From assembly GCF_013408795.1 (NCBI RefSeq), contig NZ_JACCCC010000001.1, forward strand, positions 6,572,001 through 6,636,000: 64,000 nucleotides of DNA. The letters run 5' to 3'. Position numbers and translations under genes: made by a program. The DNA comes from Spinactinospora alkalitolerans (GTDB lineage: Bacteria; Actinomycetota; Actinomycetes; Streptosporangiales; Streptosporangiaceae). Of the stretch, positions 28,455-37,185 are shown piece after piece. Within the stretch, counting starts at the first letter, position 1. Each line of letters starts with the position of its first letter. The notes below the pieces were generated by a model. That model searched no databases. It was not told the origin of the DNA and saw only the letters and a list, made by a program, of their open reading frames with translations.

Positions 28455-28494
28455 GGAGGGTTCGCATAGCGGCCGAGTGCGGCGATTTTGAAAA
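28455..28494 (+). pseudogene. 5' half of a split tRNA-Ser(UGA) gene (left edge of island)
   Basis: Forty bases equal to the 5' part of tRNA-Ser: acceptor strand GGAGGGT, the D arm, and the anticodon region up to TTGAAAA. Homology with the intact tRNA-Ser at 35250-35339 stops right after the anticodon loop. Joined to the 3' half at 38276-38326 it would rebuild a 91-nt tRNA-Ser with CCA, perfect acceptor pairing, and four of five anticodon-stem pairs. The rest of 28228-28919 contains only a short hairpin AGGGATCC/GGATCCCT near 28440 and no gene I can support. Confidence 0.75.
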
Positions 28495-28919
28495 GACCGG
28501 CGTCTACTCGGGCTCGCGCCGGGCACGGCGGAGCCGTGGACGCAGATCGCTGGCGGCAAGTGGGCCCGCTACCGTCCGCCTTCCCGATAGTCACTTCCCA
28601 GGACCGGGCAGCCAGCCGTGACTGCCAGCCTCCATGGGTCCAGATCAGGCGGCATTCGCACGGATCGAAGAAGACTCTCCGCCACTATCACACGCCAGTG
28701 GCGCCGGGCCTCGCGGTGCGGCCCGACATGCGTCGTGACCACACCCGGCCAGCCCCGTCACCGTGCACACGCTCATCCGACACGCCGGTGAAGAGCATGT
28801 TGATCTGTGTGGTCGCTGCGGGCGGGACTGTTCTGAATGTGTTGACGGTCTCGCGAATGTCAGTGGTGCGCGTGCCGCAACGTCAGTAGTAGAGGGTCAC
28901 TCTCTCCTGGTGAACCGGG

Positions 28920-29930
28920 TCAGGATGTGCGAGGCGAGCCGGTGGTCGACGTGCGCACGTACAACTCGATGTCGTGTGCCACGATGGCCGGTGCGCCGTC
29001 CCGTGGTGCCTCGTCCCGCAGCACGTCGAGGAGGAGTTCGGCGCAGTGGGCGCCGTGCTCACGCGGGCGCAGATCGACGGCTGTGATGGGGGGCGAATTG
29101 AGGCGGTTCGACAGGCTGTCGACATAGGACACGAGCAGCAGGTCCGTCCCTATCACGTACCCCCATCCGCCGAGGATCCCGGCGACGGCCGCCGCGATTT
29201 CGTCCTGCGCGCAAACGATGGCATCCGGTTTCTCCGGCCCGTCGAAGAGGTTCTGCAGCGGAGGACCGATAGCGGACGGGTCCGCGATGAAGGGGGCCAC
29301 GGTGACGGCCGACTTCCTCGCGTGCGCGAGGCACCAGTTTTCGTAAGCGGAGTTGATCTGCCGGGCCCAGGAAGAAGTCTGCGGGGGGGATATCAGAGCA
29401 GGCCGCCGTGCGCCCTGAGCATCGAGGTGGTCGAGCACCCGGCCCATCATGGTGTGGTGGTCGGCGGCCACGACCGCCGTGACGGACTCCGGGTTCTCCG
29501 GGGCCTCACCGCTGATCACGGGCTTTTCCTGGCCGATGATCCGATGGACGAAGTCGTCATCGTCGAGGGGGTCGACGATGACGTAGCCGCCGACGAGGTC
29601 GCGTGCGAGGGCGGAGTCCGACTCTCCTGCGGCCAGGAGGACCACGGGATACTGCGCCGCTCGTGCCCTTTCGGCCGCGCCGAAGGCGAACTCCATGTAG
29701 TAGGCGTGCCCGGAGGAGCCGTTGGGGAGGTAAAGGCCGATCGCGCTGGCCCGCCGGGTGCGCAGGTCACGGGCGACCCTGTTCGTTTCGTAGCCGAGAG
29801 CCTCGGCGGCCTCCTTGACCCGCGCCCGGGTGGACTCGGCGACACGTCCGTAGCCGCCCAGCGCCGCTGAGGCCGCGGTGCGGGATACGCCCGCGCGAGC
29901 CGCAACGTCGATGAGGCGTGGACGAGCCAT
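28920..29930 (-). CDS. LacI family transcriptional regulator
   Basis: A 336-residue LacI/GalR regulator. The N-terminal HTH and hinge are clear (MARPRLIDVAARAGVSRTAA, then GYGRVAESTRARVKEAAEAL and the GYETNRVARDLRTRR hinge), followed by a periplasmic-binding-protein-like effector domain (AIGLYLPNG, YVIVDPLDDDD, DAIVCAQDEIAAAV). It is divergent from an MFS/amidohydrolase/nitrilase operon and most probably controls it through the palindrome at 30072-30089. No strong Shine-Dalgarno precedes ATG 29930, but the domain start fits. Confidence 0.9.
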   Translation of the reverse strand: MARPRLIDVAARAGVSRTAASAALGGYGRVAESTRARVKEAAEALGYETNRVARDLRTRRASAIGLYLPNGSSGHAYYMEFAFGAAERARAAQYPVVLLAAGESDSALARDLVGGYVIVDPLDDDDFVHRIIGQEKPVISGEAPENPESVTAVVAADHHTMMGRVLDHLDAQGARRPALISPPQTSSWARQINSAYENWCLAHARKSAVTVAPFIADPSAIGPPLQNLFDGPEKPDAIVCAQDEIAAAVAGILGGWGYVIGTDLLLVSYVDSLSNRLNSPPITAVDLRPREHGAHCAELLLDVLRDEAPRDGAPAIVAHDIELYVRTSTTGSPRTS

Positions 29931-30031
29931 ACCGAGAAGATAACACCGTCCGGGGAGCGGTCGACGCCGCCGGCTTCGGGGCGGGCTCCTCGCCCCTCCG
30001 GGGCGTCTTCCCGTGGCACTCGGAAGAGGGG

Positions 30032-30061
30032 TTGCGTGAATCACACTCCGCCCTTTACGCT
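30032..30061 (+). promoter_or_regulatory. Candidate promoter of the MFS operon
   Basis: TTGCGT (30032-30037) and TACGCT (30056-30061) spaced by 18 bases; the LacI-type palindrome begins 10 bases after the -10, so a bound repressor would block initiation. Confidence 0.4.
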
Positions 30062-30071
30062 TCCACCACTT

Positions 30072-30089
30072 TGCGGGATCGATCCCGCA
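30072..30089. promoter_or_regulatory. LacI-family operator palindrome
   Basis: Perfect 18-bp palindrome TGCGGGATCGATCCCGCA with a central CG step, as in LacI/GalR sites, located between the LacI gene and the divergent MFS gene. Confidence 0.65.
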
Positions 30090-30137
30090 TGGGCTGGCCT
30101 CCGGCTTTCCCGACACCCGGAGCCACGGGAGAGTGCC

Positions 30138-31334
30138 ATGAACCATGCACTTGCGTCGCTGACACCGCGTGTGGTCACCAGTTTCCTCGGCACTTCGGTG
30201 ATCGCGTACCTCGCGGCCAACCTGGTACCCGTCATCATCGGCGGACTGGTCGCCGACCTCGGCATGAGCGTCACTCAGGCCGGGGCCGTGGCCACCGGCA
30301 TGTCCCTGGGCACGGCGCTCGCCCTCTTCACCGCGAACAGGTTCGTAGGAACAGGCGACCGGCCGCGAATAGCCCGGGTCGGCCTGCTGACGATCGCCGC
30401 CGGATTCGGACTCGCGGCGATGGCATCGCAGGCCGTTCCGGTGACCATCGGCATCGTTCTCGGCGGGATCGGCTGCGGCACCGTGATCGCGGCGGGAACC
30501 GCGGCGTCATCCGCCACCGTCGATCCCGATAAGACGACCAGCACGGTGGTGATCGTCAATCGGTTGACCGCCGCACTTCTCCTGGCCATCGTGCCGTTCC
30601 TTGGCAACGACCTGCGAAACGTCCTGCTCGTACTGGCCTGTTTCGGAATCGTCGGAACCTGCCTGGCCGGCGCTCTCCCCAACCTGCCCACGAGCACCCC
30701 TAAGGTGAGGGGCGCGGATCATCCCTTCGGCGCGTCGGCCATCGCCCTCGCGCTGGTCTTCGGAGCGTGGTCGCTGACCGAGGACATGGTCTATTCGATG
30801 ACCGAGCACCTAGCGACCGTCCACGTCGGGCTGAGTGCGGGCACGTCGTCGCAGCTGCTCTCGCTGAAGATCGTCGGTGGGCTCGCCGGCGCCCTGCTCA
30901 CGCCGATCGCGCTCAAGAAGATCGGGCGGTCATGGTCGATCCTGGCCATCCTCGTCGTCAGCACGGTGTGCAAGTTCCTCATCGTCACGTCGACGGACCC
31001 GGTCGCCTACGGCGCAGCCCTCATCATCTGGGGCGTCATGTACGGAGCCGTGTTGTCCCTGGTGTTCGGGTTGGCAGCCCGGATGGCGCTGTCCGGCCGG
31101 GTCGGCATTCTCGTGCAGAGCGTCTACATCGTCGGGATCGCCTTCGCCCCCGTCGTCGGCGGCGCTCTGATCAGCAGCGTCTCCTATCTCGTGTTCGGCC
31201 TGACCGTCGCCGTGCCCAGCGTCATCGCGGGCGTGATCCTGCTGCTGATCTCGCGGCGCAGCGGGGTGAGCGAGTACGGCGGCAGTCAGCAGGACCGTGT
31301 GCCCGCTCCCCAATCCGCCGCCAACCCGAATTGA
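30138..31334 (+). CDS. MFS transporter
   Basis: A 398-residue major-facilitator protein with twelve predicted membrane helices. The helix 2-3 loop region and a cytoplasmic midpoint (LPTSTPKVRGADHPF near residue 190) separate two six-helix halves; the second half begins ALVFGAWSLTEDM. No substrate-defining motif is visible. ATG 30138 has GGGAGAG upstream. First gene of a three-gene operon with an amidohydrolase and a carbon-nitrogen hydrolase, so it likely imports an amide- or ureide-type compound. Confidence 0.87.
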   Translation: MNHALASLTPRVVTSFLGTSVIAYLAANLVPVIIGGLVADLGMSVTQAGAVATGMSLGTALALFTANRFVGTGDRPRIARVGLLTIAAGFGLAAMASQAVPVTIGIVLGGIGCGTVIAAGTAASSATVDPDKTTSTVVIVNRLTAALLLAIVPFLGNDLRNVLLVLACFGIVGTCLAGALPNLPTSTPKVRGADHPFGASAIALALVFGAWSLTEDMVYSMTEHLATVHVGLSAGTSSQLLSLKIVGGLAGALLTPIALKKIGRSWSILAILVVSTVCKFLIVTSTDPVAYGAALIIWGVMYGAVLSLVFGLAARMALSGRVGILVQSVYIVGIAFAPVVGGALISSVSYLVFGLTVAVPSVIAGVILLLISRRSGVSEYGGSQQDRVPAPQSAANPN

Positions 31335-31344
31335 GGTCCTTCCA

Positions 31345-32970
31345 ATGACCGGGAACCCGAACGCCACCGCCGACGCTATCTACCTTGCCGCCCACATCGA
31401 GACCTTCGACGAGCACTGCCCCGACGCCCGAGCCGTCGCCGTCCGCGACGGCCGCGTCCTCGCCGTGGGCGGAAACGAGATCCTCGCGGCCTACCGCGGC
31501 CCCGGAACGGAGGTCGTCGACTTCGGTGCGGCGGCGATCCTGCCGGGATTCACCGACTCGCACATGCACCCGGTTGCGGGGGTGACCGGGATGGCGAGAG
31601 GTGTTGACCTCACCGACGTGCCGACTCTGGACGCCGTCGTCGCGATGCTGCGCGAGGCCGAACCGCTGGGGGAGCAGCAGTGGCTCCTCGGCTGGGGGCT
31701 CGATCCGAACGTGTTCGATGGGCCGATGAATGGGCGGGTGTTCGAGCACGCTCTGGAAGGCCGACCCGTCTATCTGCGGCTGCGTGATGCCCATTCCGCT
31801 GTGGCCAGTCCCCGCGCGATCGCGCTCGCCGGAATCACCGGTAAGGAGACCTTCCCCGACCGTTCCTCGGTCGAGCTTGCAGACGATGGTGCGCCGAGCG
31901 GGCTTCTGCTCGAATCCGGTGCGATGGGGCTGATGGAGCCGGTACTGCCGGAGTTCACCTTCGAACACGATGTCGCCGCGGTCCTCGACGCGCTGCGCGG
32001 GATGTCCGCCGGCGGCCTCACCGGCGCACACGTGATGGACTTCGCGGACGGGAGCCGGGAGATACTCGAAGCCATCGAGGCGCGCACGGACCTGCCGGTC
32101 CGGCTTCGGCTGTCGCCATGGTGCACCCCCGAGATGGACGAGGCGGACCGGCGGGACCTGCATGAGCTGCAGGGCCTGCACGGGCGGCGCTGGACGGTGG
32201 AAGGCGTCAAGTTCTTCGTCGACGGGACCGTCGACAACGGGACGGCGTGGCTCGAACACCCAGACGTCTACGGCGAGAACCAGGAATCAGCTTGGAAAGA
32301 CCCGCTGCGCTATACGGAGGCGCTGCAGTTCTTCATCCGCGCAGGCGTACCCACGGCGACGCACGCGATCGGTGACGCCGGCGTTCGGCATGCCTTGACG
32401 GCGATTGAAGGGGCCGGAGACGCCCGGAACCTCGCCCCGCACCGGATCGAGCACATCGAGACGGCTCCGGACGACATCGTGCAGGCGTTCGCTCGACTCG
32501 GTGTCGTCGCGAGCATGCAGCCGGTGCACGCCACCCACCACACCCGGGCGGACCGCACGGACAACTGGTCGGTGCGGCTGGGCGAGGAGCGCTCCGCTCG
32601 GGGCTGGCGCTGCCGGGACCTGCGCGACCTCGGCGTCACCTTGGCTCTCGGCTCCGACTGGCCGGTGACCCCGGTCGATCCGCGGGCGATGATGGCCGAT
32701 GCCCAGCTGCGCCGCCCCGTGGAGCGACCCCAGGTCGCACCGGTACAGCCCGGGCAGGGGCTCACCGCGCTGATGGCGCACGAAGGCTATACGACACACG
32801 CCGCCAGGGCGGCCGGCCACGCGGACTTCGAAGGCCGAATCAAAGAGGGGTACTTGGCCGATTTCACCGTGCTCGCGGAGAACCCTTTGCTCCTCTCCCC
32901 GGAGCGGCAAGCGGCCAACCCGGTGCGGGCCACCGTCGTCGAAGGCCGTCTCCAGCACTCCGATTTTTAA
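31345..32970 (+). CDS. YtcJ-type amidohydrolase (amidohydrolase family 3)
   Basis: A 541-residue metal-dependent hydrolase. Metal-binding signatures visible are GFTDSHMHP near residue 72, a VEGVKFFVDGTVDNGTAW segment near residue 290, THAIGD near residue 337, HRIEHIE near residue 367, and the SDWPVTPVDP aspartate near residue 438. Family members hydrolyse C-N bonds of diverse amides or act on N-acyl compounds. It starts 10 bases after the MFS stop with GAGGTCC as ribosome site. The true substrate is unknown. Confidence 0.87.
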   Translation: MTGNPNATADAIYLAAHIETFDEHCPDARAVAVRDGRVLAVGGNEILAAYRGPGTEVVDFGAAAILPGFTDSHMHPVAGVTGMARGVDLTDVPTLDAVVAMLREAEPLGEQQWLLGWGLDPNVFDGPMNGRVFEHALEGRPVYLRLRDAHSAVASPRAIALAGITGKETFPDRSSVELADDGAPSGLLLESGAMGLMEPVLPEFTFEHDVAAVLDALRGMSAGGLTGAHVMDFADGSREILEAIEARTDLPVRLRLSPWCTPEMDEADRRDLHELQGLHGRRWTVEGVKFFVDGTVDNGTAWLEHPDVYGENQESAWKDPLRYTEALQFFIRAGVPTATHAIGDAGVRHALTAIEGAGDARNLAPHRIEHIETAPDDIVQAFARLGVVASMQPVHATHHTRADRTDNWSVRLGEERSARGWRCRDLRDLGVTLALGSDWPVTPVDPRAMMADAQLRRPVERPQVAPVQPGQGLTALMAHEGYTTHAARAAGHADFEGRIKEGYLADFTVLAENPLLLSPERQAANPVRATVVEGRLQHSDF

Positions 32971-33006
32971 ACGATCGCTTCCCGACCCGCGACAAGGACG
33001 TCCCCG

Positions 33007-33999
33007 ATGCAGTCGATCCTCGGAAGATCCCTCCCATCCCCTGCCCGGACCCGCTCGGCGGCCAGGCTGCCGCTGACCGTCGGATTGGTCCAGATCCGCT
33101 GGCGCGACACCCCCGCTGAGCACCGGGAGGTGCTGCGCGACGGCGTGCTCACCGCCCGCGACGCCGGGGCGCAGGTCGTCTTCCTCCCGGAGCTGACCTT
33201 GTCCCGGTATCCGGCCGATGCCCGGCCCGACGGCACCCCGATGGAGAGAGCGGAGGCCCTACCGGGCGGTCCGACGCACGAGCTGGCCGCTGACCTCGCC
33301 GCCGAAGCGGGTATCCCTGTGCACGCGTCGCTGTACGAGCGGGCCGATATGGGCGACGGGCTCGGATACAACACCGCGATCCTGGTGGCGCCCGGAGGGG
33401 AGCTGCTCGGCGCGACCCGCAAACTGCACATCCCGCGCACCGCGGGTTACCACGAGGACCACTACTTCCGGCCCGGTCCGGCCGAGCCGAACCCGTATCC
33501 CGTGATCGACCTCGCTGCGGACCGGCCGGAACCGGTGCGACTCGGCCTTCCGACCTGCTGGGACGAGTGGTTCCCCGAGGTGGCCCGTGCCTACGCCCTG
33601 GCCGGCGCCGACGTCCTCGCCTACCCGACGGCCATCGGCTCCGAGCCCAACCATCCGGATTTCGACACCGAGCCGCTGTGGCGCCAAGTCATCGCGGCCA
33701 ACGGAATCGCGAACGGCCTGTTCATGGTGGTGCCCAACCGCTGGGGTGAAGAAGGCCTCGTCACCTTCTACGGGTCGTCCTTCGTCTCCGACCCCTACGG
33801 CCGGATCCTGGTGCAGGCGCCCCGCGAGGGCGACGCGGCACTCGTCGCCACCCTCGACCTCGAACAGCGCCGGGACTGGCTGGAGCTCTTCCCGTTCCTC
33901 GACACCCGTCGGCCCGACACGTACTCTTCGCTGACCGCCGCCTCCGGCCGCCTGACAGGTTCTGCCAGGCGGCCGTGCGCTCCATCATCGACTCGGTGA
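33007..33999 (+). CDS. Carbon-nitrogen hydrolase (nitrilase superfamily), C-terminus altered by an IS remnant
   Basis: A 330-residue nitrilase-fold amidase resembling N-carbamoylputrescine amidase. The catalytic triad is visible: Glu in FLPELTLSRY, Lys in ATRKLHIPR, Cys in GLPTCWDEWFPE. YHEDHYFRPG matches the carbamoylputrescine subgroup. The final residues (about GSARRPCAPSSTR) are read from an IS256-like transposase fragment on the other strand, so the original stop may have been lost. Last gene of the operon started by the MFS gene. Confidence 0.87.
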   Translation: MQSILGRSLPSPARTRSAARLPLTVGLVQIRWRDTPAEHREVLRDGVLTARDAGAQVVFLPELTLSRYPADARPDGTPMERAEALPGGPTHELAADLAAEAGIPVHASLYERADMGDGLGYNTAILVAPGGELLGATRKLHIPRTAGYHEDHYFRPGPAEPNPYPVIDLAADRPEPVRLGLPTCWDEWFPEVARAYALAGADVLAYPTAIGSEPNHPDFDTEPLWRQVIAANGIANGLFMVVPNRWGEEGLVTFYGSSFVSDPYGRILVQAPREGDAALVATLDLEQRRDWLELFPFLDTRRPDTYSSLTAASGRLTGSARRPCAPSSTR

Positions 34000-34086
34000 T
34001 GTTGAAGACGGCCGCTTGGACGCCTCCGCACCGTACACCTCGGCCAGGTGGGCGAAGACCTCACCGTGGGTCGGATCCGGCTCACT
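33956..34086 (-). pseudogene. IS256-family transposase remnant (frameshifted)
   Basis: On the minus strand one frame reads THGEVFAHLAEVYGAEASK (34086-34015) and the next frame continues VFNITESMMERTAAWQNLSG, together matching the IS256-type stretch that normally reads GE.AHLAEVYGAEVSK.TIS.ITD...EM.EWQNR. Only about 45 codons survive, broken by a frameshift. It abuts repeat R1 copy E and overlaps the end of the nitrilase frame. Confidence 0.65.
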
Positions 34087-34213
34087 GATGTTTGACGGTC
34101 GGGTTCCCGCAGGGAGGTTGGCTGTCGCAGTGCACGTAGCCCGGCGGCACAGCAGGTCTGAGTTCTGGAGATCCGCCCCACTCCCGCGAACGCAGTAGTC
34201 GAAGCTCGATGAG
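34087..34213 (+). repeat. Intergenic repeat R1, copy E (diverged)
   Basis: Plus-orientation R1 copy inside the island, with GATGTTTGACGGTCGGGTTC, a GCTGTCGCAGTGCACG block, GGCGGCACAGCAGG and CCCGCGAACGCAGTAGTCG. It is more diverged than the copies outside the island. 34214-34491 shows no gene. Confidence 0.65.
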
Positions 34214-34491
34214 AAAACTGCGTCGTTCACCTTGCCGCCGGTGAGCTGGGCTCCACGAAGGACACCTCGCTATTGGTGGACTGGGCGTGGTCGAAGCGGC
34301 CCTCGTCCACGCCTTGGCCCCGCCGTAAACGGGCGGGCCGATGGCGCTGCGCCGCACCGGGCCGCGGCTGGGTACTGGGCCCCGCATGGACCTGCTCTCC
34401 TGGACCAGTGGCGGGCCCTCGACCGGGCCAGCTGCTTGGCGGCGTGGTCAGGCCCGTCCGCGGTGTCTCAGGAACGGGTAAGCGCGGCCGG

Positions 34492-34968
34492 CTAGCCGAT
34501 GTGGGGTGTCTGGTGTCGGTCCAGGTGGTGGCTGATGCGTAGCCGCATTGAGCGGTCCATGTCGTAGTCCGCGATGTCGGCCTTGGGCACCCAGCGGACT
34601 TCGCGGGACTCGTCGCTGGGCGTGGGCTCGCCGGAGACGGGGCGCGCGAAGAGGACGATGGAGAACTCCTGGCGGGCCTCGCCGTCGCTCGTGTACAGGA
34701 TGATGTGTTTGGGGTCGCTGTAGATCCCCGAGATCCCGGTGATCTCGCACTCGATCCCGGTTTCCTCGCGGGTCTCGCGGATCGCGGCCTCGGGAACGGA
34801 CTCGCCGAGGTCGACGGCTCCGCCGGGGACGGCCCAGTTGCCGTTGTCGGAGCGGCGGATCATCAGGATCTCGTCGCGGTCGTTGGCCACGATCACGTTC
34901 ACCGAGGGGACGAGGCTGTTGGCTGCCGGGGCCCGGGGGTCGTCGTAGTAGTCGATGCGACGTGCCAA
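34492..34968 (-). CDS. NUDIX hydrolase
   Basis: A 158-residue NUDIX protein. The Nudix box GAVDLGESVPEAAIRETREETGI fits the GX5EX7REUXEEXGU pattern in full, so it should bind metal and cleave a nucleoside-diphosphate-linked substrate. TTG 34968 is the start, with AAGGAG 7 bases upstream. It follows by 12 bases the C-terminal fragment of an XRE gene, suggesting it was once the second gene of an XRE-NUDIX operon. Confidence 0.9.
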   Translation of the reverse strand: MARRIDYYDDPRAPAANSLVPSVNVIVANDRDEILMIRRSDNGNWAVPGGAVDLGESVPEAAIRETREETGIECEITGISGIYSDPKHIILYTSDGEARQEFSIVLFARPVSGEPTPSDESREVRWVPKADIADYDMDRSMRLRISHHLDRHQTPHIG

Positions 34969-34980
34969 GGTCGCTCTCCT

Positions 34981-35184
34981 TCAGTCGAGCGGTGCGGATT
35001 GGCTCCACACCCGTTCGAAGCTCTCGGCGTAGGTGTTGACCATGCCGCCGCCGACGATCTTGCGCAGGTGCAAGACCGGCGCGTTGGCAGCGGGAGCCCC
35101 GTAGACGTGGGTGTTCACGAGCATCTGATCATCGGCGCGGTAGATCGAGTTGTACAGGACCGTGCCGTGAAGACGGAACTCCAC
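34981..35184 (-). pseudogene. C-terminal fragment of an XRE-type regulator
   Basis: 67 residues (RLHGTVLYNSIYRADDQMLV and onwards) matching the last quarter of the full-length protein at 35494-36231 (RLHQTVLYNSIYRADDQLLI). The HTH and middle domain are gone; upstream lies the tRNA-Ser terminator. The reading frame and stop are intact, so the loss looks like a recombination event at the tRNA. Confidence 0.8.
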
Positions 35185-35194
35185 CCTCTAAGCC

Positions 35195-35240
35195 GCGGTA
35201 GCCCGTGCCCACTGGGGATCCAGTGGGCACGGGCTACCGC
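35195..35240 (-). terminator. Hairpin terminator of tRNA-Ser
   Basis: Perfect 21-bp inverted repeat (35195-35215 and 35220-35240) with loop GGAT, starting 10 bases after the tRNA 3' end. No T-tract follows, as is common for actinobacterial terminators. Confidence 0.7.
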
Positions 35241-35249
35241 GCGATCGTG

Positions 35250-35339
35250 CGGAGGGTGTGGGATTTGAACCCACGAGGTCGGGGCTACCGACCTAGCGCT
35301 TTTCAAGAGCGCCGCACTCGGCCGCTATGCGAACCCTCC
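35250..35339 (-). tRNA. tRNA-Ser(UGA)
   Basis: Intact 90-nt class II tRNA. Acceptor GGAGGGT pairs ACCCTCC, discriminator G, T arm GTGGG-TTCAAAT-CCCAC, long variable arm around GGTCGGTAGCCCCGACC, and anticodon loop CTTGAAA (anticodon TGA at 35305-35303). No CCA is encoded. It lies inside the island, opposite in strand to the split tRNA-Ser, and could replace the function of the interrupted gene. Confidence 0.93.
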
Positions 35340-35493
35340 AGTGGGGGACCGCAGGGATCCCCACGCCCAAGATGGTAGCCCACCGATGCAGGCTCCTGCT
35401 GCCACGCGACGATCTCCGGATCGATGCCGGCCCGCCTTGCCTCACGTGGAGTGGAAGAGGACGCCGGGGAGGTTCCCGCCGGAGGTCGCCGAC

Positions 35494-36231
35494 GTGAACG
35501 AGGTTCTACGCCAGGCACTGGCCGCCGCACGCCTGACTGACACCGAAGCCGCGGCCCGCCTGGGCGTGGACCCCAAGACCGTCCGCCGCTGGATCACCGG
35601 CCAGAAGCCCTATCCCCGCCACCGCTGGGCCATCGCCGATCTCGTCGGAGTCCCAGAGGGCAAGCTCTGGCCCGAGACCGAGGCCAAGAAAGCCGAAGTG
35701 CCCCCGGCAACCGCGACAGGGACACAGCGCGTCTACCCACACCGCTGGACCGTCCCGCACGAAGTATGGCGCGAGCTCTTCGAGTCTGCCGAGGAGGAGA
35801 TCGGCGTACTTGTCTACAGCGGCCTTTTCCTAGCAGACGACACAGGAATCCTGCGCCTCTTCGAACGCAAAGCACGCGCCGGAGTCAAAGTGCGCATCCT
35901 CCTCGGCGACCCGGACAGCCCACACGTCCGGCAATGGGGAGAGGAAGAGGTTATCGGCGACGCCATGCCGGCCAAAGTCCGCAACGCCCTCGTGCTCTAC
36001 CGTCCGTTGCTCGGCGTCGAGGGCATCGATCTCCGGCTACACCAAACGGTCCTGTACAACTCGATCTACCGCGCCGATGACCAATTGCTCATCAACCAAC
36101 ACGTCTACGGCGCCCCGGCATCGACCACCCCGGTCTTCCACATCGACGGCCGAGCGAGCCGCGACATGGCAGCAACCTACCTGCAAAGCTTCGAACGCAC
36201 CTGGAAAGTGGCCAATGACAGTAGTGGCTAG
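35494..36231 (+). CDS. XRE-type HTH protein with C-terminal PLD-like (DUF5919-like) domain
   Basis: A 245-residue protein: N-terminal HTH (LTDTEAAARLGVDPKTVRRWI, residues 14-34), a linker, then a domain beginning WRELFESAEEEIGVLVYSGLF with FERKARAGVKVRILLGDPDS, reminiscent of DUF5919/phospholipase-D-like folds, though no HKD catalytic motif is seen. GTG 35494 has GGAGG 8 bases upstream. A truncated paralogue lies across the tRNA on the other strand. Such genes are often linked to NUDIX genes; a role in gene control is inferred from the HTH. Confidence 0.8.
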   Translation: MNEVLRQALAAARLTDTEAAARLGVDPKTVRRWITGQKPYPRHRWAIADLVGVPEGKLWPETEAKKAEVPPATATGTQRVYPHRWTVPHEVWRELFESAEEEIGVLVYSGLFLADDTGILRLFERKARAGVKVRILLGDPDSPHVRQWGEEEVIGDAMPAKVRNALVLYRPLLGVEGIDLRLHQTVLYNSIYRADDQLLINQHVYGAPASTTPVFHIDGRASRDMAATYLQSFERTWKVANDSSG

Positions 36232-36282
36232 GTCAGCACTGCCGAGCTGGAATTGTGAGAAGAGATGAAACAAACGTGATCT

Positions 36283-37167
36283 CTACCTCTTGTTGCGGAA
36301 ATATGATTCGGTGTCAATATCTATTCCTGCGGCCTTGAGCTCTCCCATCAGCTCGAGCTTCCATGCCCCCTTCGCGTCAAGCTCGGTGTAAGCAATCCCG
36401 TATGCATCACTAGGAAGCTCAACGCCGTCCTGATAGAGAACGGCAACATTCTCCCTCCCGAGAGATGCAAAAGCGAAGCCAAGTTCGAATATTACGTTTT
36501 GTCGTGCACGCAAATTAAAGTCATCAGTGCTTTTCAGGCGGCCTTCGTCGTCGCCTGTAGCGATGACAATTGCGTAAGAAGACTTCTTCATGTGTGTAGA
36601 AAACTTTTCAATAATAGTCTGCCCCTTATTTGGCATCTCTGATAGGGTGACAACTTGCGCTGAAGTGATTTCGGAAACGAATCTGTGAACAGTCTCTCGT
36701 GAAGAGGTGTCACGCCCATGGATCAAAAATATAGTGGACTTTTCTGGGGACTCTTCCCTCGTATTTGGTTCGTTGTCATTGTCGGCGTTACTAGTTGATT
36801 CAGTCGGGACCTCTTCTTCGTAAAGAGAGAGTGAGGACAGGATGGACTCAAGCCGCCTCTTCTTCTCGTCTGCATTATGTAGAAGAAGCGCCATGTTCTC
36901 ATCGTCAAGAGATTCAAGTGTGTCCAACTTAATGTCTTGAAGAGTTGAGTATTCAGACCTAGGGCTGGATTCAAAGAGTGAGACAGAGGTGAAAGCGCGA
37001 TCCAAGAGGCGTTTATTGAATTCATCCCAAGTTCTATATGCTGCTAGGAAAGTTTCTCGCTCGGCCTTGCTTGTGTGAGGAGAGTAGCGCCAATTTGAAT
37101 ATCGATCAATAGAATCTTGAATCTCCCGGTGTACATCGTCTCGCGACATTCGAAGCTTAGCTGGCAT
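36283..37167 (-). CDS. TIR-like (CAP12/Pycsar-type) nucleotide-binding defence effector
   Basis: A 294-residue protein, AT-rich and unlike its surroundings. Residues 1-145 are helical and charged (RDDVHREIQDSIDRYSNWRY; EEEVPTESTSNADNDNEPN linker). Residues 147-290 match the predicted nucleotide-binding TIR-like domain (PF10137 type): IFLIHGRD, VTLSEMPNKGQTIIEKF, AIVIATGDDEGR, RARQNVIFELGFAFASLGR and YGIAYTELDAKGAWKLELM. The glutamate in FELG is the likely NAD-cleaving residue in the family. ATG 37167 has GGAG 6 bases upstream. It follows the membrane-protein gene by 18 bases. Probable abortive-infection effector. Confidence 0.85.
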   Translation of the reverse strand: MPAKLRMSRDDVHREIQDSIDRYSNWRYSPHTSKAERETFLAAYRTWDEFNKRLLDRAFTSVSLFESSPRSEYSTLQDIKLDTLESLDDENMALLLHNADEKKRRLESILSSLSLYEEEVPTESTSNADNDNEPNTREESPEKSTIFLIHGRDTSSRETVHRFVSEITSAQVVTLSEMPNKGQTIIEKFSTHMKKSSYAIVIATGDDEGRLKSTDDFNLRARQNVIFELGFAFASLGRENVAVLYQDGVELPSDAYGIAYTELDAKGAWKLELMGELKAAGIDIDTESYFRNKR

Positions 37168-37185
37168 TTGAATCTCCAAAATCAG

